Assembly: GCA_003133205.1 (NCBI GenBank) | Contig: PKWK01000135.1 | Location: 1-29,618, forward strand | Reading direction: 5' to 3' | Length of the DNA: 29,618 nucleotides | From: Granulicella sp. | GTDB taxonomy: Bacteria; Acidobacteriota; Terriglobia; Terriglobales; Acidobacteriaceae | Shown: positions 23,241 through 29,618 of the stretch, in pieces | Numbering within the stretch: the first letter of the stretch is position 1 | Layout of the letters: every line of letters begins with the position of its first letter | Position numbers and translations under genes: made by a program | The notes under the pieces: generated by a model | Databases searched by the model: none | What the model saw: only the letters and a program-made list of their open reading frames with translations | What the model was told of the DNA's origin: nothing

Positions 23241-23273
23241 TGCCCCTTCTGTTTCTCAAGGAACAACCAACAA

Positions 23274-24344
23274 CTAAGCCCTCGCCAACCCCGTCACCAT
23301 CGCCGCGATCCGCTCCAGCGCTCCAGGCCGCGCAAGCGACTTCGCCCGCACCGCCATCGCCGCCCGCCGCTCCGGATCAAGCAGCAACGCGCGCAATCCC
23401 TCCAGCAGGGTCGCCGGGGTGACATCGCGCTGCAGCAGCATCACCGCCGCACTGGCCTGCTCCAGCACCTCCGCATTTTTCCGCTGATGATCGTCCGCCG
23501 CGGCCGCAAAGGGCACCAGCAGGGAAGGCTTGCCCGCCGCGCACAACTCCGCCACCGTGCTGCCCGACCGCGCCAGCACGAGGTCCGCCGCTCCATACTG
23601 CGCCGGCATGTCCGCCAGAAACGCCTCCACCGACCACCGCGCCGGATCGGCCCCGCTAGCCGCATACGCCGCTCGCGTCACCTCCAGATTCCGCGCGCCT
23701 GCCTGGTGCACGATCGTCAACCCAGGCACCGCATCCAGCAACTCCGCCGCAATCTTCGGCATCGTCTGGTTGAAGACCAGCGCCCCATTGCTTCCCGCCG
23801 TCACCAGTAATCGCGGTGCCGCGCCCACCGGCCTCGCCGCCAGCGCAAATATCTCCGTCCTGACTGGAACCCCCGTCACCTCGGCGTTGCGGAAGTACTT
23901 CGCCGTTGGCTCGAAGTTCACGGCCGCCGCGCTCACCCATCGTCCCAGCCAGCGATTTGTCATTCCCGGAACCGCATTCGGTTCGTACGCAAGCGTCGGC
24001 ACGCGCCGCAGAATCGCCGCCAGCATCCCCGGTCCGCTCGCATAACCACCCACTCCCACTACGACCTGTGGCCGAAACTCGCGCAGCAGCCGCACGCATT
24101 CCACCACACCCAGCGGCAAATCGACTGCCGTGCGCAAGCGCGTCGCCAGGCTCACATTCTTCAACTGCCCCGACCGCACCAACTCCAGCCCGAATCCCGC
24201 CTCCGGCACCAGCCGCGTCTCCAGCCCGCGCGCGGTTCCCACAAACCGCACGTCCGCCCCATGAGCATCGCGCAACTCCCGCGCAATCGCCAGCGCCGGA
24301 ATCACATGCCCGCCAGTCCCTCCACCCGCAATCAGAACCTTCAA
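23274..24344 (-). CDS. murG: MurG, lipid II-forming GlcNAc transferase
   Basis: 356 residues; transfers GlcNAc from UDP-GlcNAc to lipid I at the inner face of the membrane, giving lipid II. GT28/GT-B features: the N-terminal glycine loop IAGGGTGGHVIPALAIAREL, VVVGVGGYASGPGMLAA (second G-loop), YEPNAVPGMTNRWL, LLVTAGSNGALVFNQ, and the donor-site motif LARSGSTVAELCAAGKPSLLVPF followed by ADDHQRKNAEVLE. Length is normal. It lies 70 nt after ftsW, the gap holding a TAGCTTTT-type inverted repeat. Its downstream neighbour is the opposite-strand YXWGXW gene. Confidence 0.96.
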   Translation of the reverse strand: MKVLIAGGGTGGHVIPALAIARELRDAHGADVRFVGTARGLETRLVPEAGFGLELVRSGQLKNVSLATRLRTAVDLPLGVVECVRLLREFRPQVVVGVGGYASGPGMLAAILRRVPTLAYEPNAVPGMTNRWLGRWVSAAAVNFEPTAKYFRNAEVTGVPVRTEIFALAARPVGAAPRLLVTAGSNGALVFNQTMPKIAAELLDAVPGLTIVHQAGARNLEVTRAAYAASGADPARWSVEAFLADMPAQYGAADLVLARSGSTVAELCAAGKPSLLVPFAAAADDHQRKNAEVLEQASAAVMLLQRDVTPATLLEGLRALLLDPERRAAMAVRAKSLARPGALERIAAMVTGLARA

Positions 24345-24360
24345 AGGCTAGCTCCTAGCC

Positions 24361-24412
24361 TTTAGCTTTTAGCTTTTAGCTAACGGCTAAAAGCTAACAG
24401 CTAACAGCTGTC
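24361..24412. repeat. TAGCTTTT direct repeats ending in a perfect hairpin
   Basis: Several direct copies of TTTAGC/CTTTTAGC lead into a perfect 12-bp inverted repeat (24369-24380 / 24386-24397) with a 5-nt loop, followed by CTAACAG repeats. It fills the murG-ftsW gap and could be a slippage-prone simple repeat or an mRNA structure between the two genes. Confidence 0.6.
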
Positions 24413-24414
24413 TT

Positions 24415-25506
24415 TCAATCAATCTCACGCGTAATATTCAGCAGCACACCCATCCCCGCCAGCGTAAAGAAAAGCGAAGTCCCGCCAAACGAGATAAACG
24501 GCAGCGTGATCCCCTTGGTCGGCACCAACGCAACCGCCACGCTCATATTGAAGAACGCCTGGATCAGCACCGCGCTCGTCAGCCCGAACGCCAGGAACCG
24601 CGCAAACGGGTCCGTCGACAGGAACGCAGCTCGCAGCCCGCGGTAGCCGAACATGCAGAACAGCCCGACCAGCGCCAGCGCGCCCAGCAGCCCCAACTCC
24701 TCGCAGATGTTGGCGAAGATGAAGTCCGTATGCGACTCCGGCAGATAGAACAGTTTCTGCACGCCTTCCATCAGGCCGCGCCCCCACACTCCGCCCGTCC
24801 CCACCGCAATCAGCGACTGCATGGTGTGAAATCCCTTGCCCAGCGGATCCAGTTCGGGATGAAAGAAAATCTCCATGCGCGCGCGCCGGAACGGCACCAT
24901 CCACAGCATGTAGTACATCACCGGCGAAGACGCCAGCGCCGCCACCCCGATCCACTTCAACTGCATTCCGGCGAGATACAACATCGCCGTCGCCACCGCC
25001 GCGCACACCAGCGCCGTGCCCAGGTCCGGCTCCTTCAGAATCAGCCCGACAAAGATCAGCGGAGGCAGCGCCGCCTTCAGGATCGTGCCCTTCCAGTCGT
25101 CCATCGTATGGATGCGCGTCTGCAGAAAGTACGCCAGAAACAGCACCAGCACCGGCTTCGCAATCTCGGAAGGCTGAAGCGACATGCCCCCTGATCCGAT
25201 CCAGCGATGCGCCCCATTCACGCTGTGCATGGCAAACACCGCCAGCAGCAGCATCATTGTCACCGCGACCGCCGACGCCACCACCGGATAGCTGTTATAC
25301 CGCCGGTAGTCCACCCGCATCAGTCCGAACAGCGCCACCATCCCGCACAGCGCATACATCCCCTGCTTTGCCACGTACTTATACGGCGATCCCCACTGCG
25401 CCTGCGACATCACCGCAGACGCCGAGAACACCATCACCAGCCCGAACAGCACCAGCAGCAGCACGGTCCCGAACAGCCATTTGTCGACCCCAACCCGCTT
25501 CGCCAT
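24415..25506 (-). CDS. ftsW: FtsW, SEDS-family septal peptidoglycan polymerase
   Basis: 363 residues from the ATG at 25506, with GGGAG four bases upstream (the frame continues to 25542 without a signal). A polytopic SEDS membrane protein that polymerises lipid II together with a class B PBP at the septum. Seen: about ten hydrophobic segments, MSLQPSEIAKPVLVLFLAYFL, ILKEPDLGTALVC, the large periplasmic loop HPELDPLGKGFHTMQSLIAVGTGGVWGRGLMEG, LPESHTDFIFANICEELGLLG, and the terminal VPTKGITLPFISFGGTSLFFTL. These are hallmark SEDS positions, including the catalytic Asp in the loop. Assigned ftsW rather than rodA because of its place between murD and murG. Confidence 0.95.
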   Translation of the reverse strand: MAKRVGVDKWLFGTVLLLVLFGLVMVFSASAVMSQAQWGSPYKYVAKQGMYALCGMVALFGLMRVDYRRYNSYPVVASAVAVTMMLLLAVFAMHSVNGAHRWIGSGGMSLQPSEIAKPVLVLFLAYFLQTRIHTMDDWKGTILKAALPPLIFVGLILKEPDLGTALVCAAVATAMLYLAGMQLKWIGVAALASSPVMYYMLWMVPFRRARMEIFFHPELDPLGKGFHTMQSLIAVGTGGVWGRGLMEGVQKLFYLPESHTDFIFANICEELGLLGALALVGLFCMFGYRGLRAAFLSTDPFARFLAFGLTSAVLIQAFFNMSVAVALVPTKGITLPFISFGGTSLFFTLAGMGVLLNITREID

Positions 25507-25541
25507 CGAACTCCCACATCCACTCGCACTTAGCCGATCCA

Positions 25542-25573
25542 CTGACTTGCTAACTAGCTGACTTGCTAATTAG
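25542..25573. repeat. Tandem duplication, two 16-bp units
   Basis: CTGACTTGCTAACTAG (25542-25557) is repeated directly (25558-25573) with one C/T difference. It covers the murD stop codon: the second copy encodes the last residues of MurD, and the first supplies the stop and the spacer to ftsW. Confidence 0.7.
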
Positions 25574-27007
25574 CTGCGCTACTAATTCCTTGAAGATCCG
25601 TCCCCGCTGCTCATAATTCTCAAACTGATCGAAGCTCGAGCAAGCCGGCGCAAGCAACACCACATCGCCGGCCACCGCGTCTTCTGCGGCCTTCCGCACT
25701 GCCACATCCAGCGTAGTCGCTGAAACTATCTTGACGACTCCCGCCAGTTGCCGCTCGATCTTCTCCGCCGCTGAACCAATTGTGTAAACAATTTTGCATC
25801 GCTCGCGCAGCAAATCGCTCAACTCGGCGTAATCCGAGTTCTTGTCCTTGCCGCCAAGGATCAAGTGCACGCCGCCCGGAAACGCCTCCAGCGCCTTCTT
25901 CGTCGCATCCACATTCGTCGCCTTGGAGTCGTTGTAGAACTCCACGCCGCGCACCGCCGCCACAAACTCCAGCCGATGCTCCACCGCTTTGAAGCTCGCC
26001 ACCGAAGCTCGAATCGACTTCGCCGCCACGCCGCCCAGCCGCGCCGCACACACTGCCGCCAGCACATTCTCCACGTTATGAGCCCCGCGCAGCGGAATCT
26101 CCGCGACGGGCATCACCGGCTCCGCCTTCGCGCCCTCTCGCGGAATAAACAGCACGCTCTCCCCATGCACGAACGCGCCCTGCTTGATTGGCCGCCGCCC
26201 ACTGAACCAGAACACCTGCGCGGCTGTCTTCCCAGCCAGCACCTGCGTCGGCTTGTCCTCGCCGTTGAGCACGAGAAAATCCTCAGCAGTCTGCTGCGCC
26301 GTAATCCGTGTCTTCATCGCCGCGTAGTTCTCAAACGTCCCATGCCGATCCAGGTGGTCCGGAGTAATGTTCAGCACCACCGCAATATGCGGATGAAACT
26401 CCTCCACCGTCTCCAACTGGAAGCTCGACACCTCCAGCACGCTCCACAAATCTTGCTTGTCATTCCCCGCACTCTGTTTGTCATTCTGAGCGGAGCGAAG
26501 AATCCCCGTATTTTGCTTTTCTTCGACCCGCCTAGCGAGCTCAATGCTCGGCCCAATCAGCTCGATCACCGGCGTCCCGATATTTCCACCCACCAGCGTC
26601 GGTCCGCCCGCATCCGCAAAGATCTTGCCCAGCAGGGAAGTCGTCGTTGTCTTCCCATTCGACCCTGTAATCGCCACCACCCTACCCTGCAAATAGCGGC
26701 ACGCCAACTCCAGTTCGCCAATAATCGGCAGCCCGAACGCGCGCACCTGCTTCAGCTCCGGCGTGTCGTACGGAACCCCCGGCGACACCACAATCAAATC
26801 CTGCCGCCGAAACGTCAGCAGCCCATGCCCACCTGCCTCCACCATGATCCCCGCGTCCAGCAGTCCCGGAATCTCCTTCTCCAGTGCCGCCATGCTGCGC
26901 GTATCGGACACCGTCACCCGCGCACCCTTGTCACGCAGAAACAGCGCAGCCGCCATCCCCGACTTCCCCAACCCCACCACCAGCACGCGCTTATTCTTCA
27001 GTTCCAT
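25550..27007 (-). CDS. murD: UDP-N-acetylmuramoyl-L-alanine--D-glutamate ligase MurD
   Basis: 485 residues from the ATG at 27007 (a TTG one codon upstream is less likely); adds D-Glu to UDP-MurNAc-L-Ala. Features: RVLVVGLGKSGMAAALFL, ATP loop ITGSNGKTTTTSLLGKIF, VGGNIGTPVIEL, VLEVSSFQLE, LNITPDHLDRHGTFENYAAMK, the NDSKATNVDATKKALEAFPGG box typical of MurD, and LILGGKDKNSDY. Between GNIGTPVIEL and VLEVSSFQLE lies an extra stretch of roughly 30 residues with NTGILRSAQND, which the usual family lacks there. It is the translation of an interspersed repeat (26480-26505). It lengthens the protein compared with E. coli MurD (438) but leaves the motifs intact. Confidence 0.95.
   Translation of the reverse strand: MELKNKRVLVVGLGKSGMAAALFLRDKGARVTVSDTRSMAALEKEIPGLLDAGIMVEAGGHGLLTFRRQDLIVVSPGVPYDTPELKQVRAFGLPIIGELELACRYLQGRVVAITGSNGKTTTTSLLGKIFADAGGPTLVGGNIGTPVIELIGPSIELARRVEEKQNTGILRSAQNDKQSAGNDKQDLWSVLEVSSFQLETVEEFHPHIAVVLNITPDHLDRHGTFENYAAMKTRITAQQTAEDFLVLNGEDKPTQVLAGKTAAQVFWFSGRRPIKQGAFVHGESVLFIPREGAKAEPVMPVAEIPLRGAHNVENVLAAVCAARLGGVAAKSIRASVASFKAVEHRLEFVAAVRGVEFYNDSKATNVDATKKALEAFPGGVHLILGGKDKNSDYAELSDLLRERCKIVYTIGSAAEKIERQLAGVVKIVSATTLDVAVRKAAEDAVAGDVVLLAPACSSFDQFENYEQRGRIFKELVAQLISKSAS
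26480..26505. repeat. Interspersed repeat inside murD
   Basis: A 26-bp segment beginning GTCATTCTGAGCGGAGCG and ending AAGAATCC is a sequence I recognise as a common interspersed repeat in acidobacterial and other environmental genomes. A partial second copy (TTGTCATTCC) lies about 20 bp to its left. Read on the minus strand it gives ILRSAQND within MurD. Confidence 0.65.
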
Positions 27008-27022
27008 CAATCTACCGAGCCT

Positions 27023-27241
27023 CTAGTCGACGGTGACATATCCCTCTTGCCAATGGTCCTTATTGACCGTGTATTCACTGATCTCGAAGCCCTCAGGGTT
27101 ATCGACAAACCCTGGCTGTTCGCCAACGCGACCTCTTGCGGCTACAGCGGCCGCATGGGAGTCGTAGACACCGATTAGTTTGTCATCCTCTTTGCCGTCT
27201 GAAAAGGTATGCGTATGCCATAGCAAATGAACTTTCTGCAT
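27023..27241 (-). CDS. Small DUF7336-like protein between mraY and murD
   Basis: 72 residues from the ATG at 27241; GAGGTGATC precedes it and includes the mraY stop codon, so the longer frame to 27331 is rejected and translation is coupled to mraY. The pattern VHLLWHTHTF..GKEDDKLIGVYDSHAAAVAA, then PGFVDNPEGFEISEYTVNKDHWQEGYV, matches a family of ~70-residue bacterial proteins (DUF7336) of unknown function, which occur in many genomic contexts. It has no membrane segment. It lies 15 nt before murD, apparently a late addition to the dcw operon. A role in wall synthesis is not implied by the sequence. Confidence 0.75.
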   Translation of the reverse strand: MQKVHLLWHTHTFSDGKEDDKLIGVYDSHAAAVAARGRVGEQPGFVDNPEGFEISEYTVNKDHWQEGYVTVD

Positions 27242-27243
27242 GA

Positions 27244-28380
27244 TCACCTCAGCTTCAGCGTCGTCAGCGCGAACAGCGCGAACACCAGCGCCATAATCCA
27301 GAACCGTACAATCACCTTCGACTCGCTCCACCCCATCAACTCAAAGTGATGGTGCAGCGGAGCCATCTTGAAGATCCTCTTCCCGTTCCGCAGCTTGTAG
27401 CTCCCCACCTGCAGAATCACGCTCACCGCCTCAAGAATAAACACGCCTCCGATAAACGGCAGCAGCAACTCCTGCTTGATGATTACCGCGACCGTCCCAA
27501 TCGCGCCGCCCAGCGCCAGCGATCCCACGTCGCCCATAAACACCTCGGCTGGGTGCGCGTTGTACCAAAGGAAGCCGATGCTCGCGCCCACCATCGACCC
27601 GCAGAAGATGGTCACCTCGCTGACCAGCGGCATGCGGTCCAGTTCCAGGTAGTCCGAAAACACGACGTGACCCGACACATACGTCAGCACCGCCAGCGCT
27701 CCTGCCGCGATGATCGTGCATCCGATCGCCAGGCCATCCAGCCCGTCGGTCAAATTCACCGCATTGCTCGATCCCGCGATCACCACCATCACGAACAGAA
27801 CAAACGGCAGAAACGCCAGCCAGTGCATGTGCGGAATATGCCCCATCCAATCCCACACCAGGTCCGGCCGGAATCGCTTCACAAACGGCACCATCAGCCG
27901 TGACGAATAGCTCCCGCGCCCTTCCAGCCGCAGCAGTGCAACCGCAACCCCCGCGCTCGCGACAAACTGCAAGCCAAGCTTCTCCCACACGCTCAGCCCC
28001 TTGCTGCGCTTGCGCACCACCTTGATGTAGTCGTCGGCGAACCCAATCGCTCCGAACGCCAGCGTCGACAGCACCGCGATCCACACGGCCATATTCGAAA
28101 GGTCTGCCCACAGCAGCGTCGGCACCAGGATCGAGATCACGATCAGCACGCCGCCCATGGTGGGCGTCCCACCCTTCTTCAGGTGGGTCTGCGGCCCATC
28201 CTCGCGCACGTACTGCCCGATCTGAAACTCGCGCAGCCGCTCAATCACGAACGGCCCGATCAACAGCCCTATCAGCAGCGCCGTCAGGCTCGCAAACACC
28301 GTCCGGAACGTCAGGTACCGGAAGATTCGGAACACCCGGAAGTAGGGAAACAACTTCTGATACAGCAGCCAATAGAGCAA
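27244..28380 (-). CDS. mraY: MraY, phospho-N-acetylmuramoyl-pentapeptide transferase
   Basis: Makes lipid I from UDP-MurNAc-pentapeptide and undecaprenyl phosphate at the inner membrane. 378 residues from the TTG at 28380 (LLYWLLYQ start, usual for relatives and the expected length); a GTG at 28410 would add ten residues. Seen: about ten TM segments, HLKKGGTPTMGGVLI, FADDYIKVVRKRSKGLS (catalytic Asp pair), SSNAVNLTDGLDGLAIG, FMGDVGSLALGGAIG, and the signature MAPLHHHFELMGWSE near the C-terminus. Start signals are weak for both choices. It heads the mraY-DUF7336-murD-ftsW-murG run. Upstream, where murF would be expected, lie a REP-like repeat and a GH28-type gene. Confidence 0.96.
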   Translation of the reverse strand: MLYWLLYQKLFPYFRVFRIFRYLTFRTVFASLTALLIGLLIGPFVIERLREFQIGQYVREDGPQTHLKKGGTPTMGGVLIVISILVPTLLWADLSNMAVWIAVLSTLAFGAIGFADDYIKVVRKRSKGLSVWEKLGLQFVASAGVAVALLRLEGRGSYSSRLMVPFVKRFRPDLVWDWMGHIPHMHWLAFLPFVLFVMVVIAGSSNAVNLTDGLDGLAIGCTIIAAGALAVLTYVSGHVVFSDYLELDRMPLVSEVTIFCGSMVGASIGFLWYNAHPAEVFMGDVGSLALGGAIGTVAVIIKQELLLPFIGGVFILEAVSVILQVGSYKLRNGKRIFKMAPLHHHFELMGWSESKVIVRFWIMALVFALFALTTLKLR

Positions 28381-28454
28381 TCCGCGCCCGCCTTTGCTTT
28401 GACGCGCCACTCGCGAAGGCGCGCCTCGAACTCAAAGGCTATGTTAACAGGCGC

Positions 28455-28488
28455 GGGTGCCCCACATCTCGTTTCTGAGATGTGGGTG
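28455..28488. repeat. REP-like hairpin repeat, intergenic copy
   Basis: GGGTGC plus a perfect 10-bp stem (28461-28470 / 28477-28486) with loop GTTTCT. Same design as 20686-20718: identical TCTC/GAGA inner part and loop length, with CA/TG in place of GG/CC in the stem. It lies between the GH28 gene and mraY, which is the only feature in that gap. Confidence 0.75.
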
Positions 28489-28511
28489 TTTACCTATACA
28501 CCGCTGTCAGG

Positions 28512-29618
28512 CTATGCGATGGTGGAATCCGGCGCAGCACGGCTCATCAGCACGCGGATGTCGGTGGACTTGTTGAAGGAGAACGCCGCCGGCGTGCTCG
28601 GCGCGGTGATCGCGAAGAAGTCCGCACGATGCACGTCATCCGTAACGATGCATGGACGCGCGTCCGCTGCGGCGGGCTGTATCTCGACGTGGCTCATCTC
28701 GAGGCGATTGACGTGGCGGAAATAAAAGCCATGCGCGGGAAGCGTCCCCAGCATGCCCGGCTCGGGATAGGCATTCTCCTTCTCGGGGACCACGATCTTC
28801 GCCTGCTCGGCGGTGCCTCCGCCCACATGCTGGACGTAGACGTCGGAGATCTTGAGGTCTTCGACCGCGAAGCCAGGAATGCCCGTGATGTTCGATCCAT
28901 AGTGGGCCGCCGAGTTGAAGCAGTTGATGCCCGAGATCAGCACCCGGCGCAGCGTGCCCACGACGGTGCTCTGGTCACCCGTACCCTTGGGCCCGCGCAG
29001 CCGCGCGCCCAGCCGCAGATAAACGGGGCAGCTAATGATGTCGCGCATCGTGATGTTGGTGACGGTGATGTCCTCCAGCAGCGCGCCATCTACGGTCTCC
29101 AGCGCCAATCCCTGGCAGCCCTCAAACACACAGTTGGAGATCGAGAAATTCTTGAAGCCGCCGTTCGACTCGGTGCCCAGCTTGATGCGTCCCGTGCGTC
29201 CCACGCGCTGCGCCCGGATCATATCTTCGTCGAACTTCTTCCATGTTCCATCCAGCACGGTACCCAGCTGGTAGGTACCCGTCACAAAGCAGTTCGTGAT
29301 GGTGTAGTTGTCGCAGGACCGGTTGTACCCCAGTGCGAAACTCGACTTCGGCACAATCGCGTCGTCCCACGGCGAGTTGACCGTGCAGTTCGACACGCGC
29401 ACATTCTTGCAGCAATCGATGTCCATGCCATCGCGGTCGGTGTCGATCTTCAGGTTGTCGATGGTCAGGTTGTCGACGCCGGTCACTAGGATTCCGAAGT
29501 GCCCACCCTTCAGAATCGAGAAGTCGCGCAGGGTCACGTTGCGGCAGTTCTTTAGCCCGATCGCCTTGTTGCCCACGCCGGACTGTTCGGCCTGGAACTG
29601 GGGGTAGTTTCCGCGTCC
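28512..29618 (-). CDS. GH28-type (polygalacturonase-fold) glycosidase, 5' end outside window
   Basis: The frame is open to the right edge, so the N-terminus, including any signal peptide, is missing; the GTG at 29576 is not a real start. The visible ~370 residues form a right-handed beta-helix: repeated NLTIDNLKID, NVRVSNCTVN, NYTITNCFVT, NFSISNCVFEG and DITVTNITM rungs. GH28 landmarks appear as DTDRDGMDID and WDDAIVPKSS (the Asp pairs) and RIKLGTESNGG (substrate-binding RIK). The GHG box is not seen; that position reads TYQLGTVLDG, so specificity or even activity may differ. A plant-cell-wall polysaccharide (pectin-type) substrate is the family expectation. Confidence 0.85.
   Translation of the reverse strand, partial: GRGNYPQFQAEQSGVGNKAIGLKNCRNVTLRDFSILKGGHFGILVTGVDNLTIDNLKIDTDRDGMDIDCCKNVRVSNCTVNSPWDDAIVPKSSFALGYNRSCDNYTITNCFVTGTYQLGTVLDGTWKKFDEDMIRAQRVGRTGRIKLGTESNGGFKNFSISNCVFEGCQGLALETVDGALLEDITVTNITMRDIISCPVYLRLGARLRGPKGTGDQSTVVGTLRRVLISGINCFNSAAHYGSNITGIPGFAVEDLKISDVYVQHVGGGTAEQAKIVVPEKENAYPEPGMLGTLPAHGFYFRHVNRLEMSHVEIQPAAADARPCIVTDDVHRADFFAITAPSTPAAFSFNKSTDIRVLMSRAAPDSTIA

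Noticed and set aside
22034..23266. 410-codon open frame on the minus strand
   Set aside because: Antisense to the YXWGXW gene and running over its terminator; the Ala/Gly/Val-rich repeats mirror the sense-strand repeats.
24361..24412. CRISPR-like repeats
   Set aside because: Units are 7-10 bp without spacers, and no cas genes are present; simple repeats are the better reading. No CRISPR array is seen anywhere in the window.
25865..27178. 437-codon open frame on the plus strand
   Set aside because: Antisense to murD, with an Arg/His/Leu-rich translation and no recognisable domain.

Overview
The window looks like a chromosomal segment of an acidobacterium, probably from the Acidobacteriaceae/Terriglobia. 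This is an inference from three things: the content and order of the cell-wall and division genes, families such as DUF4112, DUF72 and YXWGXW-repeat proteins, and interspersed hairpin repeats of a type I associate with that group. No 16S rRNA or other decisive marker is present. The right two thirds is GC-rich with strong G/C third-position preference. The left ~9.5 kb reads as less GC-rich and carries mobile, regulatory and defence-type genes, so I treat it as an accessory island.

Island (1-9.7 kb). It opens with the 3' part of an IS630-type transposase. Next comes an XRE regulator overlapping a RuvC/RNase H-fold protein, followed by a large inverted repeat. A leftward winged-helix protein and two rightward genes of unknown role come next. 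The centrepiece is a tightly coupled leftward six-gene operon (9453 to 4461): a small acyl-carrier-protein-like protein, an XRE repressor, an ImmA/IrrE metallopeptidase, a divergent thymidylate-synthase-like protein, a thymidylate-kinase-like P-loop domain fused to a DNA-base-hypermodification (5hmU-kinase-type helical) domain, and a second thymidylate-synthase homologue with a complete dUMP-type active site. Every junction is an overlap or a 1-nt gap. A set of three alternating half-sites covers the promoter region. The operon resembles phage pyrimidine-hypermodification cassettes but has a chromosomal XRE/ImmA control module, and it is the best candidate for an undescribed system. The island ends at a tRNA-Pro, beside which a 15-bp piece of the tRNA is duplicated (possible attachment site).

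Middle (9.7-17.3 kb). Here lie tRNA-Pro, a four-TM protein with its small XRE partner behind a promoter overlapped by a palindrome, a DUF4112 membrane protein, tRNA-His, a DUF72 protein coupled to a YheT-type hydrolase, a small membrane protein, an unrecognised protein, and a membrane-anchored PAS-GGDEF-EAL protein with intact motifs.

Right (17.3-28.4 kb). This is a division/cell-wall (dcw) cluster on the minus strand, in transcription order mraY, DUF7336 gene, murD, ftsW, murG, murC, ftsQ, ftsA. Together these make lipid I and lipid II from UDP-MurNAc precursors and assemble the septal machinery. The cluster is broken by an oppositely oriented secreted YXWGXW-repeat protein between murG and murC. 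ftsZ does not follow ftsA, and murE/murF do not lie immediately before mraY; a GH28-type (pectinase-fold) gene cut by the window edge sits there instead. Two core enzymes, MurC and MurD, carry interspersed repeat elements inserted in frame within their coding sequences.
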